Below are positions 25,009-33,870 of a stretch of 40,063 bases of DNA, in pieces. The stretch is taken from contig NZ_CAWVHE010000016.1 in NCBI RefSeq assembly GCF_963929015.1, positions 1 through 40,063 of the forward strand. Reading direction: 5' to 3'. The position numbers and the translations under genes are program-made. Origin of the DNA: Merdimonas sp963929015 (GTDB lineage Bacteria; Bacillota; Clostridia; Lachnospirales; Lachnospiraceae). The notes beneath the pieces are model-generated. The model ran no database searches. It had not been told where the DNA came from and saw only the letters and a program-made list of their open reading frames with translations. Positions within the stretch are counted from its first letter, which is position 1; the number at the start of each line of letters is the position of its first letter.

Positions 25009-27354
25009 TTAACCTGTCGTCCTTTCGATATCAATTACGCCTTCCAGCTGGCGGAGTTTTTCGATGATCTTTGCCAGTTCGTCTCTGCCGTGTACAATAA
25101 ATCCGGTCTCAATGGTCGCGGTTCCCTTCTTACTGGTCCGCACATTCATGGATTTTACATCCACTTCCGCCTCCGTAAAGATCCTGGACATTTCCATCAG
25201 AAGCCCCTGACGGTCATAGGTGTACATCTTGATCTCAGCCAGGTACTGGCCTCCGTCTTTTTCCGTCACGTCGCTTTCCCATTCTGCATCGATCAATCTG
25301 GCCCGCTCCGCTTCTGTCAGATGGATGATATTGACACAGTCAGTCCGGTGAATGGAAAGTCCTCTCCCCCTTGTCACAAAACCTACGATCTCATCTCCGG
25401 GCACCGGATTACAGCACCTGGAGAAACGTACCGCCACATCATCGATTCCTTTTACTACGATCCCGCTTTTCGACTTGGCAATGTGGACCTTATTTCTGGC
25501 AGCTTCTGCCACCCGCTCCAGTACCGCCTCATCTGTGAGCTCCTGTTTGTGGTCTTTGTTGTATTCCTCCATCAGCCGGTTGACCACCTGGCCCTCTTTC
25601 AGGCCGCCGTGTCCGATTGCCGCAAGGACAGCGTCCCAGTCCCGGAATCCATATTTTTTCTGGACCACTTCCATATATTTGGGCGCCATAATATCACTGG
25701 CAGTGATGCCCTTTGACTTACAGTAAGCAGCGATCATCTCTTTTCCACGGATGATGTTGCTCTCTTTAAATTCCTTCTTAAACCATTGGTTGATCTTGTT
25801 TTTCGCCTGGGTGCTCTTGACAATATTCAGCCAGTCCCGGCTTGGCCCCCTGGAATTCTGGGAGGTCAGGATCTCGATCCTGTCTCCGTTCTGGATCTTA
25901 TAGTCAATGTTGACCAGTTTGCCGTTGACCCGGGCCCCCACCATCTTATTTCCCACCGCGCTGTGGATCGCGTAAGCAAAATCAATAGGGGTGGAACCAT
26001 TTGGCAGATTCTTTACGTCTCCCTGCGGGGTAAAGCAGTAAACATCTTCTGCAAACAGATCCAGGTCTCCCTTTATGAGATTCAAAAACTCCCGGTTGTC
26101 TGACATATCCCTTTGCCACTCCAGGATCTGTCTAAGCCAGCTTAATTTTTCTTCCTCCTGCGCCTCCACGCTCTTCTTCCCGTCATTGGATTCTTTGTAT
26201 TTCCAGTGGGCCGCGATACCATATTCTGCTGTCTTATGCATCTCCTGAGTCCGGATCTGGATCTCAAAGGGCTGGCCCACAGAACTCATCAGCGTCGTGT
26301 GCAGAGACTGATACATATTTGGCTTTGGCATGGCGATATAATCCTTGAATCTTCCGGGGATCGGCGTATACATCTCATGGATCACGCCCAGGGCGGCGTA
26401 ACAGTCTTTCACCGTGTCCACAATGATCCGGACAGCAAACAGATCGTAAATCTGATCCACTGTTTTGTCCTGATTCACCATCTTTTTATAAATACTGAAG
26501 AAATGCTTCACCCTGCCGTTGACCTCTGCCTTGATATTGGCATTCTTCATATGTGCGGAAACCTCATCCACAATCTGCTGAACAAACTCCTCCCGCTCCG
26601 TCTTTCTGGAATTGATCTGCCGCACCAGGTCAAAAAAGACCTCCGGCTGGGAATATTTCAGCGCCAGGTCATCCAGTTCCGTCTTGATCTTGGAAATACC
26701 CAGCCGCTGTGCAATGGGCGCGTAGATATCCATGGTTTCCCTGGCTTTTTCTTTCTGCTTGGCCGGGGTCATATACTGAAGCGTCCGCATATTGTGCAAA
26801 CGGTCCGCAAGCTTAATGATAATGACCCGGATATCCTTTGCCATGGCAAGGAACATCTTTCTTAAGTTTTCCGCCTGGAGCTCCAGTTTGTCTGAAGAAT
26901 AAGACAGACGTCCCAACTTGGTAACGCCGTCCACCAGAAGCGCAACCTCTTCTCCAAACTCCTTCTTGATCTCTTCTTCCGTATACCTGGTATCCTCTAC
27001 CACATCATGGAGAAGGCCCGCCGTGATGGTCTCCTTATCCATTTCCAGATCCGCCAGGATGATCGATACCCACAACGGATGAATGATATAAGGCTCCCCT
27101 GACTTCCGGCACTGATCCCCGTGGGCTTCTTTTGCCAGCTGATAGGCCTTCTCGATCATCGACACATCCGTAGAGGGATGATATTTCCGGATCCGGGCAA
27201 TTAACAATTCAAAGAGTCGGTCGGGATCTTCATAATCCCCGGGCGCCTTTACGGCATGACCATCCACGATCTTCAGGCCGCGGAAAGTGTCTTCAGTAAT
27301 AGACTCCGGTGCGATCCTTCCGTCGACTGCTTCATAGGTTGTGGTCTGTGACAT
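25009..27354 (-). CDS. relA: bifunctional (p)ppGpp synthetase/hydrolase, RelA/SpoT family
   Basis: This enzyme makes and degrades the alarmone (p)ppGpp. 781 residues in the long Rel layout: an HD hydrolase domain (about 60-200, HDVVEDTRYTEEE), a synthetase domain (about 230-345, GRFKDYIAMPKPNMYQSLHT), a TGS domain (YCFTPQGDVKNLPNGSTP), a zinc-finger/CC region (RFSRCCNPVPGDE) and a C-terminal ACT domain. The RFKD motif and intact HD residues are those of the bifunctional class, not hydrolase-dead RelA. The ATG at 27354 has AGAGGTGG 8 bases upstream. It follows apt by 46 bases, a conserved pairing in Firmicutes. Confidence 0.97.
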   Translation of the reverse strand: MSQTTTYEAVDGRIAPESITEDTFRGLKIVDGHAVKAPGDYEDPDRLFELLIARIRKYHPSTDVSMIEKAYQLAKEAHGDQCRKSGEPYIIHPLWVSIILADLEMDKETITAGLLHDVVEDTRYTEEEIKKEFGEEVALLVDGVTKLGRLSYSSDKLELQAENLRKMFLAMAKDIRVIIIKLADRLHNMRTLQYMTPAKQKEKARETMDIYAPIAQRLGISKIKTELDDLALKYSQPEVFFDLVRQINSRKTEREEFVQQIVDEVSAHMKNANIKAEVNGRVKHFFSIYKKMVNQDKTVDQIYDLFAVRIIVDTVKDCYAALGVIHEMYTPIPGRFKDYIAMPKPNMYQSLHTTLMSSVGQPFEIQIRTQEMHKTAEYGIAAHWKYKESNDGKKSVEAQEEEKLSWLRQILEWQRDMSDNREFLNLIKGDLDLFAEDVYCFTPQGDVKNLPNGSTPIDFAYAIHSAVGNKMVGARVNGKLVNIDYKIQNGDRIEILTSQNSRGPSRDWLNIVKSTQAKNKINQWFKKEFKESNIIRGKEMIAAYCKSKGITASDIMAPKYMEVVQKKYGFRDWDAVLAAIGHGGLKEGQVVNRLMEEYNKDHKQELTDEAVLERVAEAARNKVHIAKSKSGIVVKGIDDVAVRFSRCCNPVPGDEIVGFVTRGRGLSIHRTDCVNIIHLTEAERARLIDAEWESDVTEKDGGQYLAEIKMYTYDRQGLLMEMSRIFTEAEVDVKSMNVRTSKKGTATIETGFIVHGRDELAKIIEKLRQLEGVIDIERTTG

Positions 27355-27400
27355 ACGAACGCCACCTCTCTTTCTTCTCTCTCATTTCTGTGTACATTCC

Positions 27401-27925
27401 TTACTTTCCGGGATAAACAATGACAGAATCCACCTCGCAGTCCTTCAGACGATCCCGTCCTTTCAGTCCTGCAAGCTCCATCAGAAACACCGCTTTTACT
27501 ACACGGCCTCCCAGACTTTCCACCAGTTTGACCATAGCCTCATTGGTCCCTCCGGTTGCGATCAGATCATCGATCAGTACCACCTTCTGTCCCGGCTTTA
27601 TCGCGTCCCTGTGGATCTCAAGCTCTGCCACATCATATTCCAGTTCATAGCGGATGGACACGGTTTCCCGCGGAAGTTTCCCTTTCTTCCGGATGGGGAT
27701 AAAGGGTTTGTGAAGCGCGTATGCAATAGGCGCTCCAAAAAGAAATCCTCTGGATTCCGCTCCCGCGATCACATCAAAAGACACGCCTTCCAGCTTTTCC
27801 ATCATCCGGTCAATGGCCAGCTGAAATCCATCTGCATCCTGCAATACGCTGGTCACATCCCGGAAAATAATCCCCTGCTCCGGAAAATCCGGAATACTGA
27901 TCACATAATCTTCTATCCGCTTCAT
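27401..27925 (-). CDS. apt: adenine phosphoribosyltransferase
   Basis: Apt salvages adenine with PRPP to AMP. 174 residues, the usual size, with the PRPP-binding motif VVLIDDLIATGGT, the ESRGFLFG loop and the YELEYD region. The frame is open to 28030, but GGAG 8 bases before ATG 27925 (MKRIEDYVISIPDFP) and the family N-terminus fix the start. It has its own promoter and precedes relA, so purine salvage and (p)ppGpp metabolism are co-transcribed. Confidence 0.96.
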   Translation of the reverse strand: MKRIEDYVISIPDFPEQGIIFRDVTSVLQDADGFQLAIDRMMEKLEGVSFDVIAGAESRGFLFGAPIAYALHKPFIPIRKKGKLPRETVSIRYELEYDVAELEIHRDAIKPGQKVVLIDDLIATGGTNEAMVKLVESLGGRVVKAVFLMELAGLKGRDRLKDCEVDSVIVYPGK

Positions 27926-27965
27926 GCTTTCTTCTCCATTCGCCAAAAATATTAATATAAACTTA

Positions 27966-27994
27966 AGTATATCATTAGTTTCTCTTATTTTCAA
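27966..27994 (-). promoter_or_regulatory. promoter of the apt-relA-MBL-hemZ-hisS-aspS operon
   Basis: TTGAAA (27989-27994) and TATACT (27966-27971) are separated by 17 bases, about 35 bases upstream of the apt start. Confidence 0.72.
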
Positions 27995-28006
27995 ACTATT
28001 CTGTAC

Positions 28007-28028
28007 ATTTCCTAAGCATTTCCTAAGC
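28007..28028. repeat. 11-base tandem duplication
   Basis: ATTTCCTAAGC occurs twice in direct succession just after the recJ stop codon and upstream of the apt promoter. It is probably a replication-slip duplication. Confidence 0.7.
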
Positions 28029-28034
28029 AATGAC

Positions 28035-29750
28035 TTATTTCATGATCTGGTAATGCGTGATCACGATCTGAACCGTAACTCTTCCCTGATATTCGTTGAT
28101 CTGCGGATAATAAGTCACAAGGAAACGCTGTCCGGGATCTCCGAAAGGTTCTTCTTCTTTTCCAAAATACAGGGCCTCGATCCGGGTTCCCTGGGGATCT
28201 ACAGCCTGCATCTTTATTACATTCCGGTGTTTCCCCAGAATCCTGGGGGCCTGAAACCCGATATTTCTGGCCGCAAACACTGGTTTTGTATTGCCCTTTC
28301 CAAAAGGTTCCAGGAGCGCAAGCTCCCGGATCAGCTCTTCTGTCACGCAGGAAAACGGCAGTTCCATGTCGATCACCACTTTTTCCTGCATCTCCTCCGC
28401 AGTCAGCCGGCAGTTTTCATTTAATGCCTGACGGAAGGATTCCAGGTTGTCCCGTCTCATGGAAAGACCTGCCGCCTGCCGGTGTCCGCCATATTTTGTC
28501 AGAAGTCCTTTGCACCTGCTAAGCTCCTCATACATAGAATAAGCCTCTATGGACCTCCCGGATCCTTTCAGACCGTCTCTGGCGTCTGTCAAAATAAACA
28601 CGGGCTTTCCATAGGTTTCCCGGACTCTTCCGGCCACGATCCCTGCCAGACTCTCATGGCAGCCAGGAAGATAGATCACCAGAACTTTATCCTTCCGAAG
28701 CGCTGAAGCTTCCACCATCTGACAGGCCTCTCTCACTGCAGCTTCCGTCATTTCCTTACGGCTGTCATTCAGGGCTTTTAAATCTCCGGCCAGAAGAGCC
28801 GCCTCCCTGGCCGTATCCGCCAGCAGAAGATCCAGAGATCTTTTGGCCGTATCCAGTCTTCCGCCTGCATTGAGACAGGGGCCGATGACAAAACCGATAT
28901 GATAGGCGTTCAGATGTTTTCCGGCAAGCCCCGTATATTCCAGAAGCGCTTTGAGCCCCGGATTCTTTGTCCGTTCCAGCATCTGCAGGCCTTCCTTTAC
29001 AAAGATCCGGTTTTCCTCTTTAAGATCCATAACATCCCCCACCGTTGCAATGGCTACATTTTCAATCAGGTCATCCAGATCTTCTGCATCTCTTCCCACA
29101 GACTCCCACAGAGCCTCCATCAGTTTGTATGCCACAGCCGCTCCGCAAAGACCAGAAAACGGGTACTCGCAGTCTTCCCGCCTGGGATCTACCACTGCAT
29201 CTGCCGGAGGAAGCAGATACTGTTTCTCCCCTTTCCACTCTTCATAAGGCACTTCATGGTGGTCGGTAACAATCACCGTAAGCCCCTGCTCTTTCGCATA
29301 CTGGATCTCTTCTGACGCCGCGATCCCGTTGTCACAGGTGATCACGGTGTCCACTCCTGCATCCAGGGCGCGCCGAAGAAGGTGGATGCTAAGTCCGTAA
29401 CCGTCCGCCACCCGGTCCGGAATGTCGCTGTCTGCTGTTACGCCCAGTCTTCTAAGGCCCTCCAGCAGGATATAAGTGGCATTGACGCCATCAATGTCAT
29501 AATCCCCGATCACACGGATTCTTTTCCCCTCTGCAATTTTTTCCCTTAGGATGGCCACAGCCTTATCCATGTCTTTCATCAGCATTCCATCGTAAAGATC
29601 CGCCAGCGTACCGTTCAGGTAACGGGATATGGCTCCGTCTCCCACCACATCCCGGTTGCGGATCAGGCAGGCAAGCCTGGGGCTGATCCCAAACCGCTCT
29701 GATATTTTCAGAAAATCTGCCCCCTTTCGGAGCAGGACCCATCTTTCCAT
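28035..29750 (-). CDS. recJ: single-stranded-DNA-specific exonuclease RecJ
   Basis: RecJ is a 5'-3' single-strand exonuclease of recombination and mismatch repair. 571 residues with DHH-family motifs: IRVIGDYDIDGVNATY (motif I), CDNGIA, VTDHHEVP (motif III), GLCGAAVAYKL, and the DHHA1-type GGHRQAAGLS, followed by an OB-like C-terminus. The frame is open to 29828, but AAGGAGG just before ATG 29750 (MERWVLLRK) sets the start. It lies after the secDF terminator. No strong promoter was found, so read-through may supply expression. Confidence 0.95.
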   Translation of the reverse strand: MERWVLLRKGADFLKISERFGISPRLACLIRNRDVVGDGAISRYLNGTLADLYDGMLMKDMDKAVAILREKIAEGKRIRVIGDYDIDGVNATYILLEGLRRLGVTADSDIPDRVADGYGLSIHLLRRALDAGVDTVITCDNGIAASEEIQYAKEQGLTVIVTDHHEVPYEEWKGEKQYLLPPADAVVDPRREDCEYPFSGLCGAAVAYKLMEALWESVGRDAEDLDDLIENVAIATVGDVMDLKEENRIFVKEGLQMLERTKNPGLKALLEYTGLAGKHLNAYHIGFVIGPCLNAGGRLDTAKRSLDLLLADTAREAALLAGDLKALNDSRKEMTEAAVREACQMVEASALRKDKVLVIYLPGCHESLAGIVAGRVRETYGKPVFILTDARDGLKGSGRSIEAYSMYEELSRCKGLLTKYGGHRQAAGLSMRRDNLESFRQALNENCRLTAEEMQEKVVIDMELPFSCVTEELIRELALLEPFGKGNTKPVFAARNIGFQAPRILGKHRNVIKMQAVDPQGTRIEALYFGKEEEPFGDPGQRFLVTYYPQINEYQGRVTVQIVITHYQIMK

Positions 29751-29810
29751 TTTCGTCCTCCTTCCCGCAGCTTTCGGAAACGCTTCCCGGATCTTCCTGC
29801 AGCCTGATGG

Positions 29811-29851
29811 AAAGAAACGGCCTGCCAACCGGATGGCACAGCCGTTTCTTT
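29811..29851. terminator. terminator downstream of secDF
   Basis: An 11-bp stem (29811-29821 with 29841-29851) encloses a second 5-bp stem (29823-29827 with 29834-29838). The T-run is strong on the plus strand and weak on the minus strand, so termination of secDF may be leaky into recJ. Confidence 0.7.
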
Positions 29852-29862
29852 TTTTATCAGAT

Positions 29863-32028
29863 TTATTTCTTTACAGATGCTTTTGCTTTTTTTGCGCCGA
29901 TTCTGGTTTTCATCACATACCACAGCGCGCCGGTAATGCACACCGAAGAATATGCGCCCCAGACGATACCTACCATAAGAGGCAGGGCAAACTCTTTGAT
30001 GGAGCTGACACCCAGCACGAAAAGCACTGCCACCATGACAAACGTAGTCAGGTTGGTATAGATACTTCTGGTCAGCGTCTCATTGATACTTCGATTGACC
30101 AGTCCTTCCATATCCGTCGTCCTGGTCTTGTAATGCAGTTCCTCACGGATACGGTCAAAGATTACAATGGTAGCATTGATCGAGTAACCTACAATTGTCA
30201 GGATACATGCGATAAAGGTATTGCCGATAGCGATCCTGGATACCGCATAGAACAGGATGACCACAACCACATCGTGGAGCAGAGCCAGCACCGCGCTGGT
30301 CGCAAAGCGGATATCCTTAAACCGCAGCCAGATATAGAGCAGCATGAATACGGCGGCGATCGCAACGGCAACGATGGCATCCTGGCGCATCTCGCTGCTG
30401 ACCGTAGAGCTGATATTCTCTGCCGTGATCGTGGAAGGATCCACCTGGAACTCATCTGCAAGCGCCTGATTCAGTTCTTCACGCTGATCCAGATTCAAAG
30501 TAACGGTCTTGATGATCACCTGATTGGTACCAGCCACCTTCTGTGTCTGTACGTTGTGATCGCCGGTCACATCCTCTACCACCGGAACGATCTCTTTATC
30601 AATCTCATTGATGGAGTAATCTCTGTCAAATTCTACGGTAGTGGAGGTTCCTCCCTCAAACTCCAGTCCGTAGGCAAAAAATCCCTTTCCCTGCGACTGG
30701 TTAAAGCCCATCACCGCAAGTCCGATCACCATCACTGCAATAGACAGGGTGAAGAAATATTTCTTTCTTCCCAGGAAGTTGAATTCCTTTCTCTCTTTTT
30801 TCGGATGATAGTAGAGAGATTCCTTCTTAAGCCCCAGTGCATAGAAGGCAAAAATAATCAGTCTGGTAATTACAAGCGCTGTAAACATGGACACAATGAT
30901 ACCGATCGCAAGAGTCTGTGCAAATCCCTTGACTGTACCGGAGCCTCTGAACCAGAGTACTGCCGCGGCGATCAGAGTGGTCACATTGCCGTCCACAATG
31001 GCAGACATGGCTTTCTGGAATCCTGTCTTCAGCGAATTCTTCACGCTCTTGCCCCGGGCCATCTCTTCCCGGACACGGGCAAAGATGATAACATTGGCAT
31101 CCACCGCCATACCGATACTTAAGACGATACCGGCGATACCGGGCAGGGTCAGCGTAACATTAAACGCATTTAAGATCACCAGTACGATCTCGATATAGAT
31201 CAGAAGCGCGATCCCTGATGCCAGTCCCGGCAGATAATACACCAGAATCATAAAGATAAATACGATCGCGAAACCAATGGCTCCTGCCAGAAGGCTGGTG
31301 CTGATCGCTTCTTCGCCGAGCTGGGCTCCCACCACATTGGATCTTAACTCTTTCAGCTCCAGCTGCAGGCCGCCGATCCGGATCGTGGAGGCCAGATTGT
31401 TCGCCTCATCATAGGTGAAATCTCCTGTAATATAGGCCACGCCGCCGGTGATGGCAGACTGCACCGTAGGACTGCTGATCGTCTCTCCGTCATAGATAAT
31501 GGAGATCGGCTGTCCGATATTTGCCTCTGTCGCATCGGCAAACTTTTTCTTACCTTCTTCGTTCAGTACAAGCTCCACGGAATACTCTGCATTTCCCATA
31601 TCGTCCTGGCCAGACTGCACACTGGCAGTATCCACATCTGCTCCGGTAATCACGGACTCTCCATCCGTGGTCTGAAATTCCAGAGAGCCGGGTTTTCCAA
31701 GTTCATCCAGGATCTTATTGGCGTCTGTCACACCCGGGATCTCAATATTGATCCGGTCATCGCCTTCCTGGTATACGCTGGCCTCGGTACTGTACTGCTC
31801 CACACGCAGCTGCAGTTTATAAATGGTATCGCTCATCTCCTCAGCCGACGGATTTTTATCTTCTACCTGATAGGTAATGCTGACGCCTCCCGCCAGATCC
31901 AGACCAAGCTTAATATTCTTCATCGCGCCGGTGCCGGTTTTTCCAAAACCAACGGCTGTCGTAAATCCAAGAAGAACTATTACGGCAGCCACCAGGATCA
32001 GGCTGATTATCCCCTTCTTTTTTGTCAT
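29863..32028 (-). CDS. secDF: fused protein-export membrane protein SecDF
   Basis: SecDF uses the ion gradient to help pull proteins out of the SecYEG channel. It is a single 721-residue chain: SecD half (GLDLAGGVSITYQV near the N-terminus, large extracellular domain, then AVDANVIIFARVREE) and SecF half (FEGGTSTTVEF, then SINATIVIFDRIREEL), giving about 12 membrane segments. Fusion is common in Firmicutes. It is 6 bases downstream of the SCIFF maturase gene, an association conserved in Clostridia. The ATG at 32028 has AAAGGAAG upstream. Confidence 0.96.
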   Translation of the reverse strand: MTKKKGIISLILVAAVIVLLGFTTAVGFGKTGTGAMKNIKLGLDLAGGVSITYQVEDKNPSAEEMSDTIYKLQLRVEQYSTEASVYQEGDDRINIEIPGVTDANKILDELGKPGSLEFQTTDGESVITGADVDTASVQSGQDDMGNAEYSVELVLNEEGKKKFADATEANIGQPISIIYDGETISSPTVQSAITGGVAYITGDFTYDEANNLASTIRIGGLQLELKELRSNVVGAQLGEEAISTSLLAGAIGFAIVFIFMILVYYLPGLASGIALLIYIEIVLVILNAFNVTLTLPGIAGIVLSIGMAVDANVIIFARVREEMARGKSVKNSLKTGFQKAMSAIVDGNVTTLIAAAVLWFRGSGTVKGFAQTLAIGIIVSMFTALVITRLIIFAFYALGLKKESLYYHPKKERKEFNFLGRKKYFFTLSIAVMVIGLAVMGFNQSQGKGFFAYGLEFEGGTSTTVEFDRDYSINEIDKEIVPVVEDVTGDHNVQTQKVAGTNQVIIKTVTLNLDQREELNQALADEFQVDPSTITAENISSTVSSEMRQDAIVAVAIAAVFMLLYIWLRFKDIRFATSAVLALLHDVVVVILFYAVSRIAIGNTFIACILTIVGYSINATIVIFDRIREELHYKTRTTDMEGLVNRSINETLTRSIYTNLTTFVMVAVLFVLGVSSIKEFALPLMVGIVWGAYSSVCITGALWYVMKTRIGAKKAKASVKK

Positions 32029-32034
32029 GTTTCT

Positions 32035-33465
32035 TTACTTCCTTTCCTCGTTTTCCCGCGCGGACGCTTCATCCGCCAGCGCAGCTTTTATCATGATCGC
32101 ACATTCCACCCGCTTGCGCTGCATCTCGCAGCCAATGTCATAGGTGTCATGGATCGTTCCGTGGAAATGATAGGAATTGGCCATGCACCCGCCGCTGCAG
32201 TAGAATTTTGCAAAACATTTCTTACACTTTTCTTTGGAATAGACATTGCAGTTGCGAAAATCATCTGCAATCTCCGGCCTGACGATCCCTTCGTCCACAT
32301 TTCCCATCAGGAAGTCATCCTCACCGACAAACTGATGACAGGGATAGAGATCTCCCCAGGGCGTCACTGCCAGATATTCCGTACCGGATCCACATCCGGA
32401 AAGTCGTTTTGCCAGGCAGGGACCTCCGTCCAGGTCTATCATAAAATGGAAGAAATGAAAACCTTTTCCTTCCTTTTCCCTCTGAATCATAATTTTAGCC
32501 AGTTTGTCGTACTCATCCAGGATCTTTGGCAGATCCTCTTCCCGGATGGCATAGGGATCCGTTTCCGGCCCCACCACCGGTTCCACAGACATCTGCTTAA
32601 AGCCAAGATCTGCGAAATGCAGGATGTCCTCGGAAAAGTCAAGATTATTCCGGGTAAATGTTCCCCGTACATAATAGCGTTCCTGATTTCTGCTGTCCGC
32701 AAGCTTCTGAAACTTTGGAACGATCAGGTCGTAACTACCCGCGCCGTTTCTAAAGGGGCGCATCCTGTCATTGACTTCTTTTCTTCCGTCCAGGCTTAAC
32801 ACGACGTTGTCCATTTCCCGGTTGACAAATTCCTGGATCTCATCGTTCAAAAGAACGCCGTTGGTGGTAATGGTAAAGCGAAAATGCTTATTATGGATCT
32901 TTTCCTGCTCACGTCCGTATGCCACCAGATCCTTTACCACCTGCCAGTTCATCAGCGGCTCGCCGCCAAAGAAATCCACTTCCAGGTTCCTGCGGCTTCC
33001 GGAATTTGCGATCAGAAAATCCAGCGCCTTTTTCCCCACTTCATAACTCATCAGCGCACGGCGCCCATGGTATTCCCCCTCTTCTGCAAAACAGTATTTA
33101 CATGCCAGGTTGCAGTCGTGAGCAATGTGAAGACAGAGCGCTTTTACTACTGTTTTTCTCTTTTTTACTTCTTCAATCATGCACTCACAGGTATCCGGCA
33201 CAAACAACTGCCCGGCTTCTGTAAGTTCTGCCAGATCGCTTAACGCTTCCTCGATGTCCTCTTCTGCGTAAACACCGGAAAGTGTTTCTTTTACCATCGC
33301 CGCTGTCTGAAGGTCTCTTAACTCCTCCGGACGGTAGTCTTTCTCCGGTTCCCTGTTCACAAGCGTCTGGAGCACGTCGTAGCACAGGTCGTCCAGCACA
33401 TGGACCGCGCCGCTGCAGACATCAAGAGCGATGTTATATCCATTGTTTTTATATTGATGAATCAA
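32035..33465 (-). CDS. scfB: SCIFF peptide maturase, radical-SAM/SPASM thioether-forming enzyme
   Basis: This enzyme installs Cys-to-Thr/other thioether links in the SCIFF peptide. 476 residues: an N-terminal peptide-binding (RRE-like) region, the radical-SAM motif CNLACKYC (Cys118, 122, 125) followed by FFGGEPLMNW, and a C-terminal SPASM region with auxiliary-cluster cysteines (LSGCGSGTEY, CHQFVG, KCKKCFAKFYCSGGCMANS). This matches the six-cysteine peptide maturase family. The start is TTG at 33465 after AAGGGG. The substrate gene scfA lies 136 bases upstream with a hairpin between. Confidence 0.95.
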   Translation of the reverse strand: MIHQYKNNGYNIALDVCSGAVHVLDDLCYDVLQTLVNREPEKDYRPEELRDLQTAAMVKETLSGVYAEEDIEEALSDLAELTEAGQLFVPDTCECMIEEVKKRKTVVKALCLHIAHDCNLACKYCFAEEGEYHGRRALMSYEVGKKALDFLIANSGSRRNLEVDFFGGEPLMNWQVVKDLVAYGREQEKIHNKHFRFTITTNGVLLNDEIQEFVNREMDNVVLSLDGRKEVNDRMRPFRNGAGSYDLIVPKFQKLADSRNQERYYVRGTFTRNNLDFSEDILHFADLGFKQMSVEPVVGPETDPYAIREEDLPKILDEYDKLAKIMIQREKEGKGFHFFHFMIDLDGGPCLAKRLSGCGSGTEYLAVTPWGDLYPCHQFVGEDDFLMGNVDEGIVRPEIADDFRNCNVYSKEKCKKCFAKFYCSGGCMANSYHFHGTIHDTYDIGCEMQRKRVECAIMIKAALADEASARENEERK

Positions 33466-33521
33466 GGTCGTACCCCTTCCTTAATATCGTATTTTTGATC
33501 CGCCTTGCGAAAACAACACAA

Positions 33522-33545
33522 GAGAGCCTGGCTTCCCAGACTCTC
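33522..33545 (-). terminator. intercistronic hairpin between scfA and scfB
   Basis: A 10-bp stem (33522-33531 with 33536-33545, one G-U) with a four-base loop is followed by a loose T-rich stretch. It is likely a partial terminator giving more precursor than maturase. Confidence 0.65.
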
Positions 33546-33601
33546 AAAGCTAAAGTGCCTTTTCCGGCCTTCTCCACTCTTTATGGATCCTTTTTAACAG
33601 A

Positions 33602-33745
33602 CTATTTCTTCTGCTCGCAGGTCTGATTTCCCACAGTGCAGGAAGTCTTGCATGCAGACTGGCAGGATGTCTGGCACTCGCCGCATCCGCTCTTTTTCAG
33701 GTTGTTGTTCATGGTCTGTGTATTTAATGTTTTCACATGTTTCAT
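33602..33745 (-). CDS. scfA: SCIFF six-cysteine ranthipeptide precursor
   Basis: A 47-residue peptide too short for standard ORF filters. The N-terminus MKHVKTLNTQTM acts as leader, and the core has six cysteines at 21, 24, 28, 32, 36 and 43 (SGCGECQTSC, then QSACKTSC, then VGNQTC). This is the 'six cysteines in forty-five' pattern. AGGAGG lies 9 bases before ATG 33745, and a good promoter precedes it. SCIFF peptides are near-universal in Clostridia and are thioether-linked by ScfB. A signalling role linked to quorum sensing has been proposed for related peptides, but the function here is unproven. Confidence 0.96.
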   Translation of the reverse strand: MKHVKTLNTQTMNNNLKKSGCGECQTSCQSACKTSCTVGNQTCEQKK

Positions 33746-33781
33746 CGTCACATTCCTCCTTATCTTTCCTTAACTTCTGCT

Positions 33782-33810
33782 ATTATATCATCTTACTCCT
33801 GATTACGCAA
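33782..33810 (-). promoter_or_regulatory. promoter of scfA-scfB-secDF
   Basis: TTGCGT (33805-33810) and a perfect TATAAT (33782-33787) are separated by 17 bases, about 37 bases upstream of the scfA start. Confidence 0.75.
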
Positions 33811-33870
33811 TCCATTTTCTTAAGGAAATCCGGGTCTGTCCTGTCTGTATCTTTCAAAAACACCCCTGTT

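Noticed and set aside
29629..31122. Plus-strand open frame of 497 codons
   Set aside because: It is antisense to recJ and secDF with low-complexity His/Gln/Asp-rich sequence; the secDF frame on the other strand is a clear family match.
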